Assembly (NCBI RefSeq): GCF_947623445.1
Contig: NC_135240.1
Span: 4,216,001-4,280,000, forward strand
Length of the DNA stretch: 64,000 nt
From: Clavelina lepadiformis
Taxonomy: Eukaryota; Chordata; Ascidiacea; Aplousobranchia; Clavelinidae
Direction of reading: 5' to 3'
Shown: positions 34,764-47,000 of the stretch, piece by piece
How positions within the stretch are numbered: the stretch's first letter is position 1
Layout of the letters: the number at the start of each line of letters is the position of its first letter
The notes under the pieces: model-generated
What the model was told of the DNA's origin: nothing
Databases searched by the model: none
What the model saw: the letters and a program-made list of their open reading frames with translations, nothing else
Translations under genes and position numbers: made by a program

Positions 34764-35032
34764 GTGATTACACAGTAATGTAGCCTAGCCCTAGGCTACA
34801 TAGTTTGAATTAAGCCTATTTAATCTTTAAATCGAAAATTGAGTGCACAGAAGGTATGTCCAAATCATTAAGTGCAAAATAAACCACCTTAGCCTGAAGT
34901 TGATCCAGAGCAGTATTTCGAGAACCAACGCAAAAATCTGCAATCTGCAATCTGCAATCTGCCACAGTGCCTGAGTGCCACTGGCAGTGAATCAGTCATA
35001 GCAATGAGCTGGCCAAGCCCAAGCATGTTATA

Positions 35033-35396
35033 GGACAACACTAATTTGCGGAATGAGGAAACTGAGGAACGCAACACTAATTTACGGAAAGTGATGAATT
35101 TCGGATTTTTTTTTCAATGTTTATAGTAATTGAAATCGCAAATACACTCCGTATTATCTCGCTTAACCTGTTAACTATGAAAAACATTAATTTTTGTCAC
35201 AATATATTTGGAACTTTCTGAAATCTTTGGAAAAAGTTTTTGTCGGTCCAGTAGTTTGTAGTTTTTGAGGGATGAGGAAACGAAGGAACGTGAAACTAAT
35301 TTAAGGTAAAAATATTCCGTGATTTCGTAATTTCTCACTTTAACTAAATTAGTATCGCGTTCGTCACTTTCCTCATTCCGTAAATTAGTGTTGTCC
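35033..35396. mobile_element. MITE with GGACAACACTAATTT ends
   Basis: Inverted ends: GGACAACACTAATTTGCGGA at left, TCCGTAAATTAGTGTTGTCC at right. A second inner copy of the end motif (GCAACACTAATTTACGGAAA) lies about 38 bp in. A fragment of the same family is at 57051-57104. No clear target duplication was found. Confidence 0.8.
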
Positions 35397-36797
35397 TTTG
35401 TAGCCGTGATGGACGATGAGCAGAATTGGTCTCATAATTAAGATGGACGATGAGCAGATTAAAGCAAATTTATAGCTTATTTGAAAAAGCTCAATATTAT
35501 ATTACCGTTATTACGTAATAGGGTTACATAATATGGTGCAAGGTTACTCATTAAAACTGTACGACGAAGCCCACTGCACAATATTGGAAGTCGGTTACAT
35601 TCGTGATCAGGAGATGCCATGGTGATAATTACGTGATAAGTTTGTATTAACGAACACTTGGCAACAGCACCAAATAAGAACTTTGAACTTTTCAGATTAT
35701 TTTTTAGTTTTTTGGAGGTTCTTAAAGCACAGACGCTGAAGCAGTGCTGCCAACGTGAGAAACGAAGTTATCACAAAGAAAACTTCAACAGTGACGTCAT
35801 AATGAAAGATATTTTCCTTCTTGGAATCTTCTTTTTCGCTTTCAATAGAAATCTTAGCAATTTTGTTCTCTATGACAAACAGTAGACTATAATGTTGTTA
35901 CAAATTCGGAAAAATATCCAAAGCTTTTTCTGTTTGTTTATTTCTCATACACTCACATATAGCTACGCTCATACGCATATACACACATTTATATACAGGA
36001 TGTCCACATTTTCTTTAGACAATCTAAAGAAATTATTAATGTTACAAATGAATTTCGTTATTGTTGAAATCTTAAGTGGTGTGATAAAAACTAACGTTTT
36101 TATTCAAAGCAGTAATAAATTTCTAATTTATATGAGTTCCATTTGTACCACATATAGCATTCGAAGGATATTCACATTAATTAAATGTCTTTCTTAGCAT
36201 ATCTTTGTCAATTGTCGCCACAGCGTCATTTCTATTCTTTGTTTGGTCAATTTGCCTTTCACCATGATGCCGCTTATTAAGTCTATCACGTAGGGTAGAC
36301 CCACAAGTTAAATTTAGCATCAGTTTTACAACCGGAAAACGAAGGCAAACCCGCCTCCAACCAAACAACGATCAGCAAATATTTCGCTCAAGCCTTGACC
36401 AACTTTTATTTCCCAGTGAGTTGACGAAGGAAGTAAATATTGCTGGAATTTTTCCAGTTGTAGCAAAACCTATTCTGTTGAATCAAGATATCTGCCGATG
36501 TTGTGTTTGCCACAAAATTTGGTCCAGTAACGTTGCTACACAAAATCCCGCGCCACAGATTGACCTATGGGCGGCGATGAGCTCCGCCATGTATGCTTTT
36601 CTTGTTAATAATTTGGAGATGTTCGGAGTTTTTCAAAAGATGGGTTAAGAACGTAGGTGAATATGTTGCAGTGCCATTAGCTTTAATAAAATATTGTGTT
36701 GATAAAGTGCAAGATCTGGTGAATTAGTTTGCATACGACAGTTGAATTCTTTTGGAATAGAATCATTTTCTGGATTGTACTTGGGAAATATTGACCG
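35397..36797. other. Intergenic, no gene seen
   Basis: AT-rich. Plus-strand ORFs at 35658-35885, 35892-36197 and 36421-36648 have no family match that I recognise and no splice context. Confidence 0.5.
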
Positions 36798-37145
36798 TTA
36801 TTGTGGATTAACAATCCTTCTGAGTTCCTGTAAATGATGATTTTTATGTTGGTGTGAAACGTTTTCATTGATGTCGTTTTCTTGTTTTGGCTTCTCGTTT
36901 TTGAAATCGTGTCGATTCTTATCAATGTAGTGTTCGGTCTCACTTAAATTTTGTTTGGAGATGCCCGGGTGATTTTCTGTCTCAATTTGCTTTGTTATTT
37001 TCATAATTGGCCTCGGTTCCGTGTCAAGCTCACCCTCTTTGTCCGGGTAATCTGGTGGAAAGGAATAGTGGAAGAAAGTTTTTCCATTCGAATAGTAGCG
37101 CAGGCATATTGGACGTGGCTGATGTAAGTGTTGTTCATTCTGCAT
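36798..37145 (-). CDS. Possible small hypothetical protein, 115 aa
   Basis: An uninterrupted ORF starting with ATG at 37145, about 12 nt after a TATATAT stretch, and ending at 36798, with ATTAAA about 100 nt downstream. The product begins MQNEQHLHQPRPICLRYYSN and continues into a hydrophilic, Asn/His/Lys/Glu-rich C-terminal half without hydrophobic segments. I do not recognise it. It may be a single-exon gene or an exon of a larger one; composition is also compatible with chance in AT-rich DNA. Confidence 0.3.
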   Translation of the reverse strand: MQNEQHLHQPRPICLRYYSNGKTFFHYSFPPDYPDKEGELDTEPRPIMKITKQIETENHPGISKQNLSETEHYIDKNRHDFKNEKPKQENDINENVSHQHKNHHLQELRRIVNPQ

Positions 37146-38787
37146 TATGTTGAAATATATAAGACTGCGTCAGTAATCAGTATCATTTCTTGTCATATTC
37201 TAATTTACTTGAGCATTTGAATTGCATCGTCAAAAGCAACATAAATCACTTAAGTTCAAAAGTTAGGAATTCAATGAGATGAAAGTAAATGCAGTTGCAT
37301 AAATGTTCGTTTTTATTGTTTTTTGGAATAAGTTTTGGAAAAATTTATACTGTAGCATAAATTTTCCATTTACCCAAATAAAGGAGATGCTAGATAAGGG
37401 TATGGTTATACTATAACTATGCTGTTGTATTTTAATTTGTTTACCAATCTACGCTGGAGAGGTATTTGAACCGCAAACGTCTAACTCTTTTTGTACATTA
37501 TGCGTTTTGCACTGATGTAAATTAAATAATTTTATTTTATTTATTAAATTTAAAAATTTGTTTATTATACGTTACACAATTTTGCCCAATGTTATCAGGT
37601 TATTGATCTTGACTTGTGTATTTATGGACTGGACTCAAGGAACTATATTTGTTCCTTGAGGTAAAAAATAACTACAAATCCAAGACAGTCATATTTCATG
37701 TATCTTTAGAGACAGGTTAGTTTGCGATTTTTCCTTTTCACTAACACTTTTACTGTTCAAAACCATACAAAACTAAGCATTTAATACATTTAATACATTT
37801 AGGCCTAATACATTTAATACAATGGTAAATATCTTATCGACTGCTGAGATTTAAGTGTTTATGGCGCCATAATGTCCAATGCGCAATATAATCCAGTCCA
37901 TCCAGTATAACTTTTACTTTATAAATGCTAATGAAAAGTTTGCGAATATAACATATTACACCTGTATTTCTATCTCTGAATGAATGTATGAACCATTAAC
38001 CTGTTAGCATTAGCTGTCTCATTAGCAATTGTAATTGGTACTTGAAGTAAACTTACTCTTTATTTAACGACCAATATTCACAAATTTCTAAAATATAAAT
38101 GTTTGAAGTTAATATTGATATTTTGAGTTCCCTGGAAACGGAATAACTCGCTTTACTTCGTTTCCATGGAAACATCAAAGTCTTAAACCACTTTGAGAAA
38201 CGATCACTTTCGCGTTATGAGGAACGATTGTGGTTACTTTCTAATATCTAAGTAGGCTAATGTTGTCTAGCGCAGAGGAGTAGAAAGAAGACCTAAACTT
38301 ACATTTTCATGCATTAGTTTTACTTCCTGTGTTGAAGATAGATTTTTCCATGCTTTATTTTTTATCGTCGTGCTATTACATTTTGAGTTTGTGTTTGAAA
38401 TATCGCAGCAATTGCTCTTTTTGCTTTGACGGAAGATGAACCGGAAGTAACATTAACTAACTTTGATCTACCTCGGCGTGTTGTATTTGTGATGTACTAC
38501 AACACAAAATATGTTTTATAATGTGGTATTTTTATACAAATTTTAAGCCTAATTGTATTAATTAGTGTGTTATATAGTAAAAATGATGGATGAATATAAA
38601 GTCTAATATTTGGTTTGGCGTCAAACTATTGATGTCGTACAAAATGTAATCTGAAACTAATGTCATACGAAATATATTTTGCGTGTTTCGTTTCGGCAAC
38701 AGAGTTTGAGGTGAATATTTTCCCAAAACACGTTTGTTGATTTTATGATTATCATGTTAATAATTAGGTTAATTAATTTCTGTCTAC
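37146..38787. other. Intergenic or intronic, no clear gene
   Basis: Low-complexity AT-rich sequence. A minus-strand stretch at about 38460-38380 could encode a short basic tail with a KAKR dibasic site after the ZP exon at 38788-39006, but its splice sites are weak. Confidence 0.35.
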
Positions 38788-39344
38788 CTTTTGACATTCT
38801 TCCCGAAAGAGGCAGACGAACACGTTGCAATGAACGTAAATGGAACGATCGCCGGTTGTCCACAAAAAAGACTTAAAGACAAATCTTGCGATGGTGACGT
38901 TGCTGTTTATCGAGACGACGGTGGCGTCGGGCAGGGAAGGGTCTGAAGCAGGGAAACTGTTCGTGAAATGTTGTCTTACGTTTGCTGTTGTAATCTTTTT
39001 GCATATCTTTAGTCAAAGAGCTAATGGCTAATGGAAGAACAGAGCTATAAAGCTCCACTTAAATATTAAGTTATTAGTTTTATTTTTGTCCAATTATTTT
39101 TTTTCAACAGAACTTTGTATTATAACAGAAGCATAAAGATGGTAAGTTCTATGCAATTGTTCAAGAGTTGAACCAATTTTTATCACAAATTCATCACAAA
39201 CCAGACAGGCACCAAATACAAAAAATACTAGAAACAGTTGACAGAAGAAGAAATTCATTAAAAACATTCTTACCAATTTTCAAATAGTTTGTAACGAATT
39301 TCGTCGCTGGATGATGAACTTGGAGTTGCCCAAAATCTTCTTAA
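38788..39344 (-). CDS. ZP-domain protein, two C-terminal exons
   Basis: Zona-pellucida domains polymerise secreted or matrix proteins such as egg-coat proteins. Exon 39344-39274 encodes RRFWATPSSSSSDEIRYKLF, matching the C-x-ATPS...Y-x-L-I signature of the ZP-C subdomain. Exon 39006-38788 (73 codons, open, flanked by AG and GT) encodes ARFVFKSF, then SIYVHCNVFVCLFREEC, matching the F-x-F...VYLHC-x-V-x-VC block. The first exon ends in phase 2 and the second begins in phase 0, so a small exon between them is missing from my model, or the gene is damaged. The usual Cys before ATPS is Phe here. The ZP-N half was not found with confidence. The exons at 40668-40988 may be its 5' end. Confidence 0.55.
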
Positions 39345-40540
39345 CTGAAAACATTGCCATAAAATGCTAAGGTAATTGTTTAACAAAGTAAACGTAATTT
39401 AAAACCTGGGAAAAAACACATAAAGTAGTATTTCAAATTCCAGTAAAATATTTAATAAAATTTAAATTTAAATTCTTTATTAAAACCTGTATCGTGTAGG
39501 ATCGATGTAAAAGTCTAATAATTTCTACTCCTACGTAGATATTTCCAGGAACAAAAAGTGCTAATTTTTTCCTATTGTCGTAAAAGGAGATGCCGACGTC
39601 GTAATTAAAAACTTCTTTATGCTTAAGTGATAAGAAATTTCTAAAAAAAAGATTTTATATAAAAGCAAGAGCGAACAACTACTTATAAAAGCAATAGAAA
39701 TACTAAGCTGACTTAACTGACTTAAAATTTTAATTACAGTATGAATAAAAAATTAAATTAACAAAAGTTAATAGCAGACTCTTAGCAGTCTGGCCATTAA
39801 AAGAGCAGCCACGGAATTTGTGGCTGAACAAGTTCCACTGTTACTTCTTCTGACTTTGATTCGCAACAAATAAAATCTTAATAAACTGTTCTTGGAGATC
39901 TGCTTATGAATGGTTGGCTGGATGGATCACTCAGAACACCAACAACCTTGTATGAGGTAACGGTTTCATCATCAAACGAATAAAAGTTTCATAAAAACTG
40001 TGATGCTGCAAATGCTTATTTTTTTACTCATTTCACTCTACGCATAAAACCGTGAACAGATTCTACGGCGTATTTACGTCATGAAAAGGTGTCCATTATT
40101 CTACGGCGTATAAAATGATAAAACGTACCGTGCTGCTCGCCCGCTCACTTAACTACCGTAATGCTATACTCTAAAGATTGTGATATGATTTTAAGAACCG
40201 GTTGTTACGGCATTCAGCGGAACAACTTGGAATTGGTAGAATCTCACATAGCTTGTTGTATTGCACCGGGTACCTTCTACAGTGAAGATTGTGGTTTAAA
40301 ATCCGATTGCTGGTAAGCAAATTTCATCTACTCGGTTTGCAGAAGAATTGTTGTTTCCGACGTACAAAGTTACAAGACCAAGCATGACCAAGCGACAGGT
40401 ATGAAAGCTTTGAAAGTAAGGTTTTACTTCAAGTCTATGCGATTTATTCTGACACGCAAATTTAAACCTATTCTGAGTTAAAAATTAACACGAAATTCTA
40501 AAACGAATCTGAAAAATTAAAACTTCTCTGAATTTGCTTG

Positions 40541-40546
40541 TTTATT
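40541..40546 (-). terminator. Candidate poly(A) signal
   Basis: AATAAA on the minus strand, 78 nt beyond the TAA at 40624. It supports the short-peptide model of the secreted protein. Confidence 0.35.
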
Positions 40547-40667
40547 CTCGTATTGTTTGAAATAAACAGATTAAAAGTGAAGTGTTAAATACACATGAAG
40601 GTTATATCGACATTTTGCGACAGTTAATAATCCTTCTTATACGTAATTGTGGCCATTTTAGGCTTAC

Positions 40668-40988
40668 AGGTGATAGACGGTTGAAGATATTCGGCGACGT
40701 CTTCCCGACTAAACACTTCGACGTTCTTCGGTAGATCACACTTTTCTGTAAAAATATATTAAAAGTCACCTATGATAGGAACCGACTGAAAACATTTCCC
40801 CAAGAGGTAATTCAAGTTTAGCTTTTATTACATGATCTAGATTTTTAAAACGTATCGGCTGGTTATAAACTATGTCACTTATAGTGGATAAAATATGCAA
40901 CGTGTACCTAACCTGATTTAGTTTGCCAAACAATTAAAATGCATAGAACTTCGGCGAGTGTAAGTGCAAGTAAAACACCGCGGGGCAT
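40668..40988 (-). CDS. Signal-peptide exon plus next exon of a secreted protein
   Basis: Exon 40988-40913 starts with ATG and encodes a strong signal peptide (MPRGVLLALTLAEVLCILIV). It joins in phase to an exon starting at 40745 (acceptor tttttacag) encoding EKCDLPKNVEVFSREDVAEY. Two endings are possible: splicing at 40668 (donor gtaagc), which would let it lead into the ZP exons 1.3 kb downstream, or reading on to a TAA at 40624, giving a 65-aa secreted peptide with AATAAA at 40546-40541. I cannot choose from sequence alone. Same strand as the ZP exons. Confidence 0.5.
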
Positions 40989-43918
40989 TGTTCTATTAAT
41001 TTAACTCTTAGTGAATGTTAAAGTATATTATTAAAAGTCATAAAATTATTTTTGTGTTCGATCCTCATATACACCTGCATTACAACTACGTCGTGTGTAA
41101 TAGTCAAACTGCCTCGCAATTATCAAACGTTCAATGTAAACTCTTGAATACTTTGCCATCTGCCGCACAAAGATAAAATCATCATTCAATATTTTAATGC
41201 CCTATCGACTGCAATGACAAGCAACCTACACCAAAAAACGTTTTAACTCGCTTTCAAACAAAATTTTTCTGGTTAAGCTTCATTCAGTGCCATTGTTTAC
41301 CAGCAGTTTAACAGTAGAATTGTTTTAGCAGCACATTACAAAATAATTCTTGAAAAAAATAATTCTGATTGCTACACGATCTCAAAAAGATTATTACAAC
41401 AATTCCTGAGTTGACAATTTCAAATAGCAAGATATGAATAGACAGAGACAAGTTTTTTGAAAAGACACTCTGCTACTGCGGGTACGATTGCCTGGTGAAC
41501 AAGTCGCTAAAATCGACAAACTTTCGAAAAAAACTAGCCCCACCAAAAAAACTACAAAGGAATAACAGTGAGAGCAAAATGTGAAAATCCTATCATATTT
41601 GTGTGAAATGTTGTGAAGGCGTTTCCATAAACGAATTTAGTTGAGGAAATGAGCCCGAGTCAGCGAAACTTAGGCCTACATTGTACGACTGTGACTGGTA
41701 ACTTATTACGGTCAAAAATGGCGTTTTCAGTGATTTAAAAATCTTTTAGGGTATCTGTTTAAAGCTGTTTATTGTCTACGAGGAAATTTTGTATCCACGC
41801 AGCAGCACGTACAGTCAAACACAAAACAGTGGCCTTGGTCCTGAAATGAAGCATCCCATTGTGAGCGGGCAGGGTCTTTGTTCACATCGAAATAGCTCAG
41901 AAACGTTGAGTTATTAGACGATAATATATAGCAATAACACCACTTCTAATTGTTACACTAAAAAATTTTTGCTTTGTTACACATGTGAAGGGCAAAATAG
42001 GTATGAAAACCTGCAAATAGAGAAACAAATGCTTCGACAATCGTCCTTACAACTGCTTGGCTTACATTAACCAGCTCCGTCCAGGAGGTTGTCACCACCT
42101 TGTCACATTGCCCAAAAAGTTTTTACGTTTCACCCTTTTTCTCTTTTGTTCTGCTAAATTTGTAAAAACTAGTAGGCCTAATTAATCAAAGTTGGTAAAC
42201 TCCAACAGCCGGCTTTCAATTAGCCTTAGTTTAAAAAAAGTAATATTTTTCAGTGCAGTTTGAAACTATTAAAACGATATAAACAAGTAATGCAATTTAA
42301 ATGTCGGGAAAATTAAAAGTTGAATTTAGGCAAAGCTTTAAATTTGGTGAAAATTTTGCATCATTCATTTGTTTACTTTTGCTTTTTTGTGACACAACGT
42401 AGCTGGCCAACATATTGGTGTGGGCCCCAAAGTGGTGAGACCGTGGAGCCCCAGGCCATTGCCCTGTCTCTTGTCTCCCTTGCCCTGTCTCAGACACACC
42501 TGTCTTTGTTAAAGAGTAAACCCAAGATGTAGTAATTGCATTGACCACGTCGAGCGTTTTCTAGCTCGGATGATCGAACCAATTAAACAACTGGAAACTC
42601 ATTCCTAAAACAACCACTAATCAGTAATAATCACGCCTCGAGATCTGTTTGCATCGATGAACAGCCGCGAAGCGTCATCAAACATCACCGCGCCTCTCGC
42701 TCAGCTTCAGGAATGACAGAAGCCGGCCTGCGACAGATGTTACTGTAATACGACCAGTAGTGCAGTATACCACTATTTGTTACACAATCTACAACTTGAT
42801 TTTCACCTAAAAATGCTCTGACGAAGGACAAAAGTAAGCTATGTCTGAAAATAACTTATTTATGTTCATTTCCCCGCAGTTGTATTGCTTAAGCAAAAAT
42901 GTATTTTGTATTGCTAAAAGTTTAGCAAGTTCGTGATAACTTTCACAAACTCTTATTTTAGATCAATAACTATTTCTATTTCAATAACTATTTCTTCCAC
43001 GAGTAAACTTAGTTAAAAAAGTTGAGTAATTTTTTACAGTAATTCCTCCATTTGTACTAGAATACATTTTTTCCGGACCAACAGTAGTTCTACCTAACTT
43101 ATGTGGTTACTTTTATTACAACCACTGCTCAAACGTGACGTCATATGACTACACGTGGATTCTTTTCAAATTCTTCGCCTCACTCCTGATTGTATCCTGA
43201 GATCGATCGCACGACCACATCTGCGTCGATCCATACTTTCTCGCTTCCGTGATGCTCTTCAACTTCGGCGACCTCTAAAATAATTTTATTGGAAACTCGA
43301 TGGCAGCTTCGATCTGATTTCACCAATCAATCACTTTTTCTCGTCATCAGAGCGACGGCGATGGAAAATCAATGCCGGTTGCTATTAGCATGCACGAAAA
43401 AAGCGACACCGCCGAAAAAGCTTAATTAGAAAAAAAAACCACCGTCCCAGGCAGACGCTGAGTCCCAGTAGTCATCATAAAAACTCTGGCAAGTCACCCA
43501 GTGCATCACGTGACCAGTACATTACGTCATCGTTATGATGCCAAAGGCTCGCACATGACCTTGAAACCAAGTTCAAAGCAAAACGACATTCTCCGGCACG
43601 ACGAGGAGTGAGAACGTCATGAGGGGTGGAGACCGCCCAGAGTTCTTACGCCTCGTGGGTTGTTGGCGAGACCGAGTTTCTGCAGCAGAGTTGCTCACCG
43701 ATGACGACATTGCTGCTCGTTACAAGATGAATTTTCTTTGAAAGGCGACTCGTTTACACGCGGAGAGATTATTTTTCTGTTCTCAGTGGTCATTTTTCCA
43801 TGAAATCTGACCTCACCACTACGACTAAGTTATGTATTGTTGGGCGCTGGAGACAATATCGCAAAAAAAAACGGGAAATGTGAGAAATATGTAAGAGCGC
43901 TGGCAATGAAACATTTTT
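40989..43918. other. Intergenic, no gene seen
   Basis: AT-rich, with short ORFs only. The stretch 43500-43800 is more GC-rich, but I find no exon with splice support in it. Confidence 0.5.
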
Positions 43919-43924
43919 TTTATT
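43919..43924 (-). terminator. Poly(A) signal of ATRX
   Basis: AATAAA followed by an A run on the minus strand, about 96 nt past the ATRX stop codon. Confidence 0.7.
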
Positions 43925-44019
43925 ACAGAATGCAGCGAGCTATGTCAATACTTTCAGAACAAATAAGTATGACGTCAATCCCTGAACATTTCATCAAGAT
44001 GAAAATGAAATTGCAGAAT

Positions 44020-47000
44020 TTATCTAAAACTTTGGTGTGAAGGATTCGTCCTTCCAGGAAAATAAGGGAAGTTGTCTTGGCGATAATTTGGCCGAAATTG
44101 GGGTCTGTTCGGGCCGAAGTTGGGATACACGTTTCGCGGTAGGGGATCGGAAAAAGGGGCACGATCAGCCTGAGTCGGAAATGGGTATCGCCGGGTTGAA
44201 TTGAAATACGCCCCGGGGTGTCGCGGTGGCATAGCAGAAGTGCTGGGGATTTGAGCTCCAACCCTGCAAAAAAATCGTTCAATGAATTTCCTGCGAGGCC
44301 AGAGCACATTTTTTACCACTATGACGTCATTATCAGAAAGTCATCAAATCTCACACTGGGGGGGCGGGGGCTCTCCTCTGGCACAGTCGAAGTTGTTTCA
44401 ACTTGTGCTCCAGGTATCTGCCAAAACAACCTCTTATGTCATCAATGATCTCAGTGACGTGCACTGTTCCGTCACCCAAATCACCTTTTCGTTTCCTGCA
44501 ACTGTCGCCGCGCCATCGCCCGCCTCATCTGGACTCGCGACGCCTGCTCCAACATCTCATCCAGTTTCATATCACGCTGGGCCACTTTCAGACGAAGCAT
44601 CACCCGACACAACGGCTCCTCCTACGTCATTAAGAAAACGATGGTGACAAAGAATATTTCATGAGAAGCAACAGCAGTGCCAGGGAGGGAGCAGGCAACT
44701 TAAATTGCTTTGGTTTCCATAAACTTCAGGCCAGTTCGGCGCCTGTGTGTGGGCCCACACGCCGGATAACTCGAAAATTTCTCAAATTGATTGATTACAA
44801 AATAAACAAGAAGTGATTCTGAAATCACAATAGAGCAATTTAAACGAGCTCGCCATGAGACAGGTAACTATTGTCACGCCACAAAGGATATTGTTACGTC
44901 ACTTTGTTTTCAACAAGCCCCTCGGTGGCGCAAAAACATTTTTCTGACGCGGCCTCAGTTAAAATACTCACGTCGCATTTGCTGAGAAATTCTTGATTTT
45001 TCTTCAGTTCAGCTTGGACGAGCGAGATGAGCTCGTTTATTGCCGCCAACCTGGAAATAAAAAAAGAAAAATCAAACAGATTCCGGCAACTTTGGATGCC
45101 GGCATCAATCATCAACTCACGGAAGCTTCAACATCTCATCGCCTTCCTTCACAACTGGGTTGTGCTCACGAGCATATTCATCCCACGCTAGTTTTCGTTC
45201 AGCTTCAGTGAGTTCCTCATCGACTTTGTGATCGAGAAGAGTGTCGTGTTCGTGATATGAAACAATGATATCACGTGTGCGAGGTTGCTAAATATCACGA
45301 AAATATCATCATATTCATAACAAAGACCAGAGGAGCAGACTGATAGCGTCACCTACCATTAAAAGCTTGGCCAAAACTTGATCCCGGGGTGGCGCACTTT
45401 TTAGGTTTTCATCTACTTTCTTATCGGCTGGTTCTGGCTTGAACGTGTAAAGATCTGCGATGTCACTGGCTGTGAAGTGGCGCTCGATCTGTTGCTGGTC
45501 AACGACACGAAACGCCAGTGACTGCTTCACCACCTTCATAGACATCAAACAATTACATAGGACCCATGTTCACGCCTGAATGAATCCGGTACCTGGCGGT
45601 CGTATATCTTCTCTTCCATGGTTCCGTGAGCAATCAAGCGATATACGAAGCAAGGTTTGTCCTGCCCGAAGCGGTAGATTCGGAATATTGACTGAATATC
45701 GTGGGTTGGGTTCCATGATGCGTCGAATATGACAGCCCTAAAGTGGAATATTTTGTCATCGCATCACTCCGCATTGACCAAGGACGAGGAACGAACCTGT
45801 TCGCCCCGACCAGGTTGATCCCGATACCACCAGCCTTTGTTGAAACCAGGTAGAGTCTGGCGCTCGTGTTCCTCGGGTCGTTGAACGAATTTATGTTCTC
45901 TTTCCGTTTGTCTGTCTTGGTTTGGCCATCCAGTCGAAAGTAGTTCACATTCTTCGACCTGAACATCATGAATAAGATCATATGATGTACGACAACAAGA
46001 TAGATCATATGATCTAGTAGGAGAAAATAAAAGATCCTATGACATAGAATCACCAGCGCTGGTGTTTCATGTCACGTGATCCAGTGGAGAGCCTTGATTC
46101 GTCGTAGAGAACTTCTTCGACAAAGTCGAGAGTGAGAAGAGACTGCGAGAAGACGACAACCTTGTCACCGAGCTCGTACGCGTTGGCGAGAATGTCGAGC
46201 AGGAGAGAGACCTTTGCACTGTGGTCGATGGCTTTGGTGAGGTTGTCCTGGGCTGGGAGGACCGCTTCGAACCAACAGCTGTCATCACCCGCATCTAGAT
46301 GGAAGGAGATTCAAACAATGAAGAAACCGAAGCCCCCTCGTGCACATACTTGCTTGGCTCTGGTTGGATAATTTTTGGTATGTTTCGACGAGATCTTGCT
46401 TGTCGGTGCAGCCCCAACAGGACCCTCCCCTCTCAGATATCATCTTCTTCAAATCCTTCATCAGCAAAGATAACTTAAACAAACAGCAACTGATGGACAC
46501 TACGCTCATCCATAAGTCTCACCTGCACTGATTTCTCATGAAGATTAGCCACGCTCCCCTCATCCGATTCCTCATTCTCTTCTTCATTATCATCCACAAT
46601 AAAGCTTCTAAGATCATCTTGAATATTCTAATCGTGACAACATCAAACATGTCATTATGACGTCACTATCACCACACAAAGATATAATTGCGTGGCCTGA
46701 CCTCAGCACTTGTCTTATTGTCGTGACGAAGTTTGGCCAACTGGAGCACACGGGGGTGCGATGTAACATGGAGGAGGTTGATAAAGTCCTGGAAGAGACA
46801 TCCCTTTCGACTCGACAAGTCGTTGCACTTGTGGGCCACCAGGTAGGTCTCGTACAGACGAACCTGGACATAAACGACATGTGGGCTTGAACCGATGATG
46901 TCATCACAATCAAGCAAACCTGCAGAGGGGAGAGTCGAACAAACACGACGTATTCGTGCTTGGGTTGGAGGTGTCTGGCGAGACAGCTGACATCTTTCCG

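Noticed and set aside
43837-44040. 67-codon plus-strand ORF overlapping the ATRX 3' end
   Set aside because: It overlaps the ATRX poly(A) signal and stop antisense and has no support.
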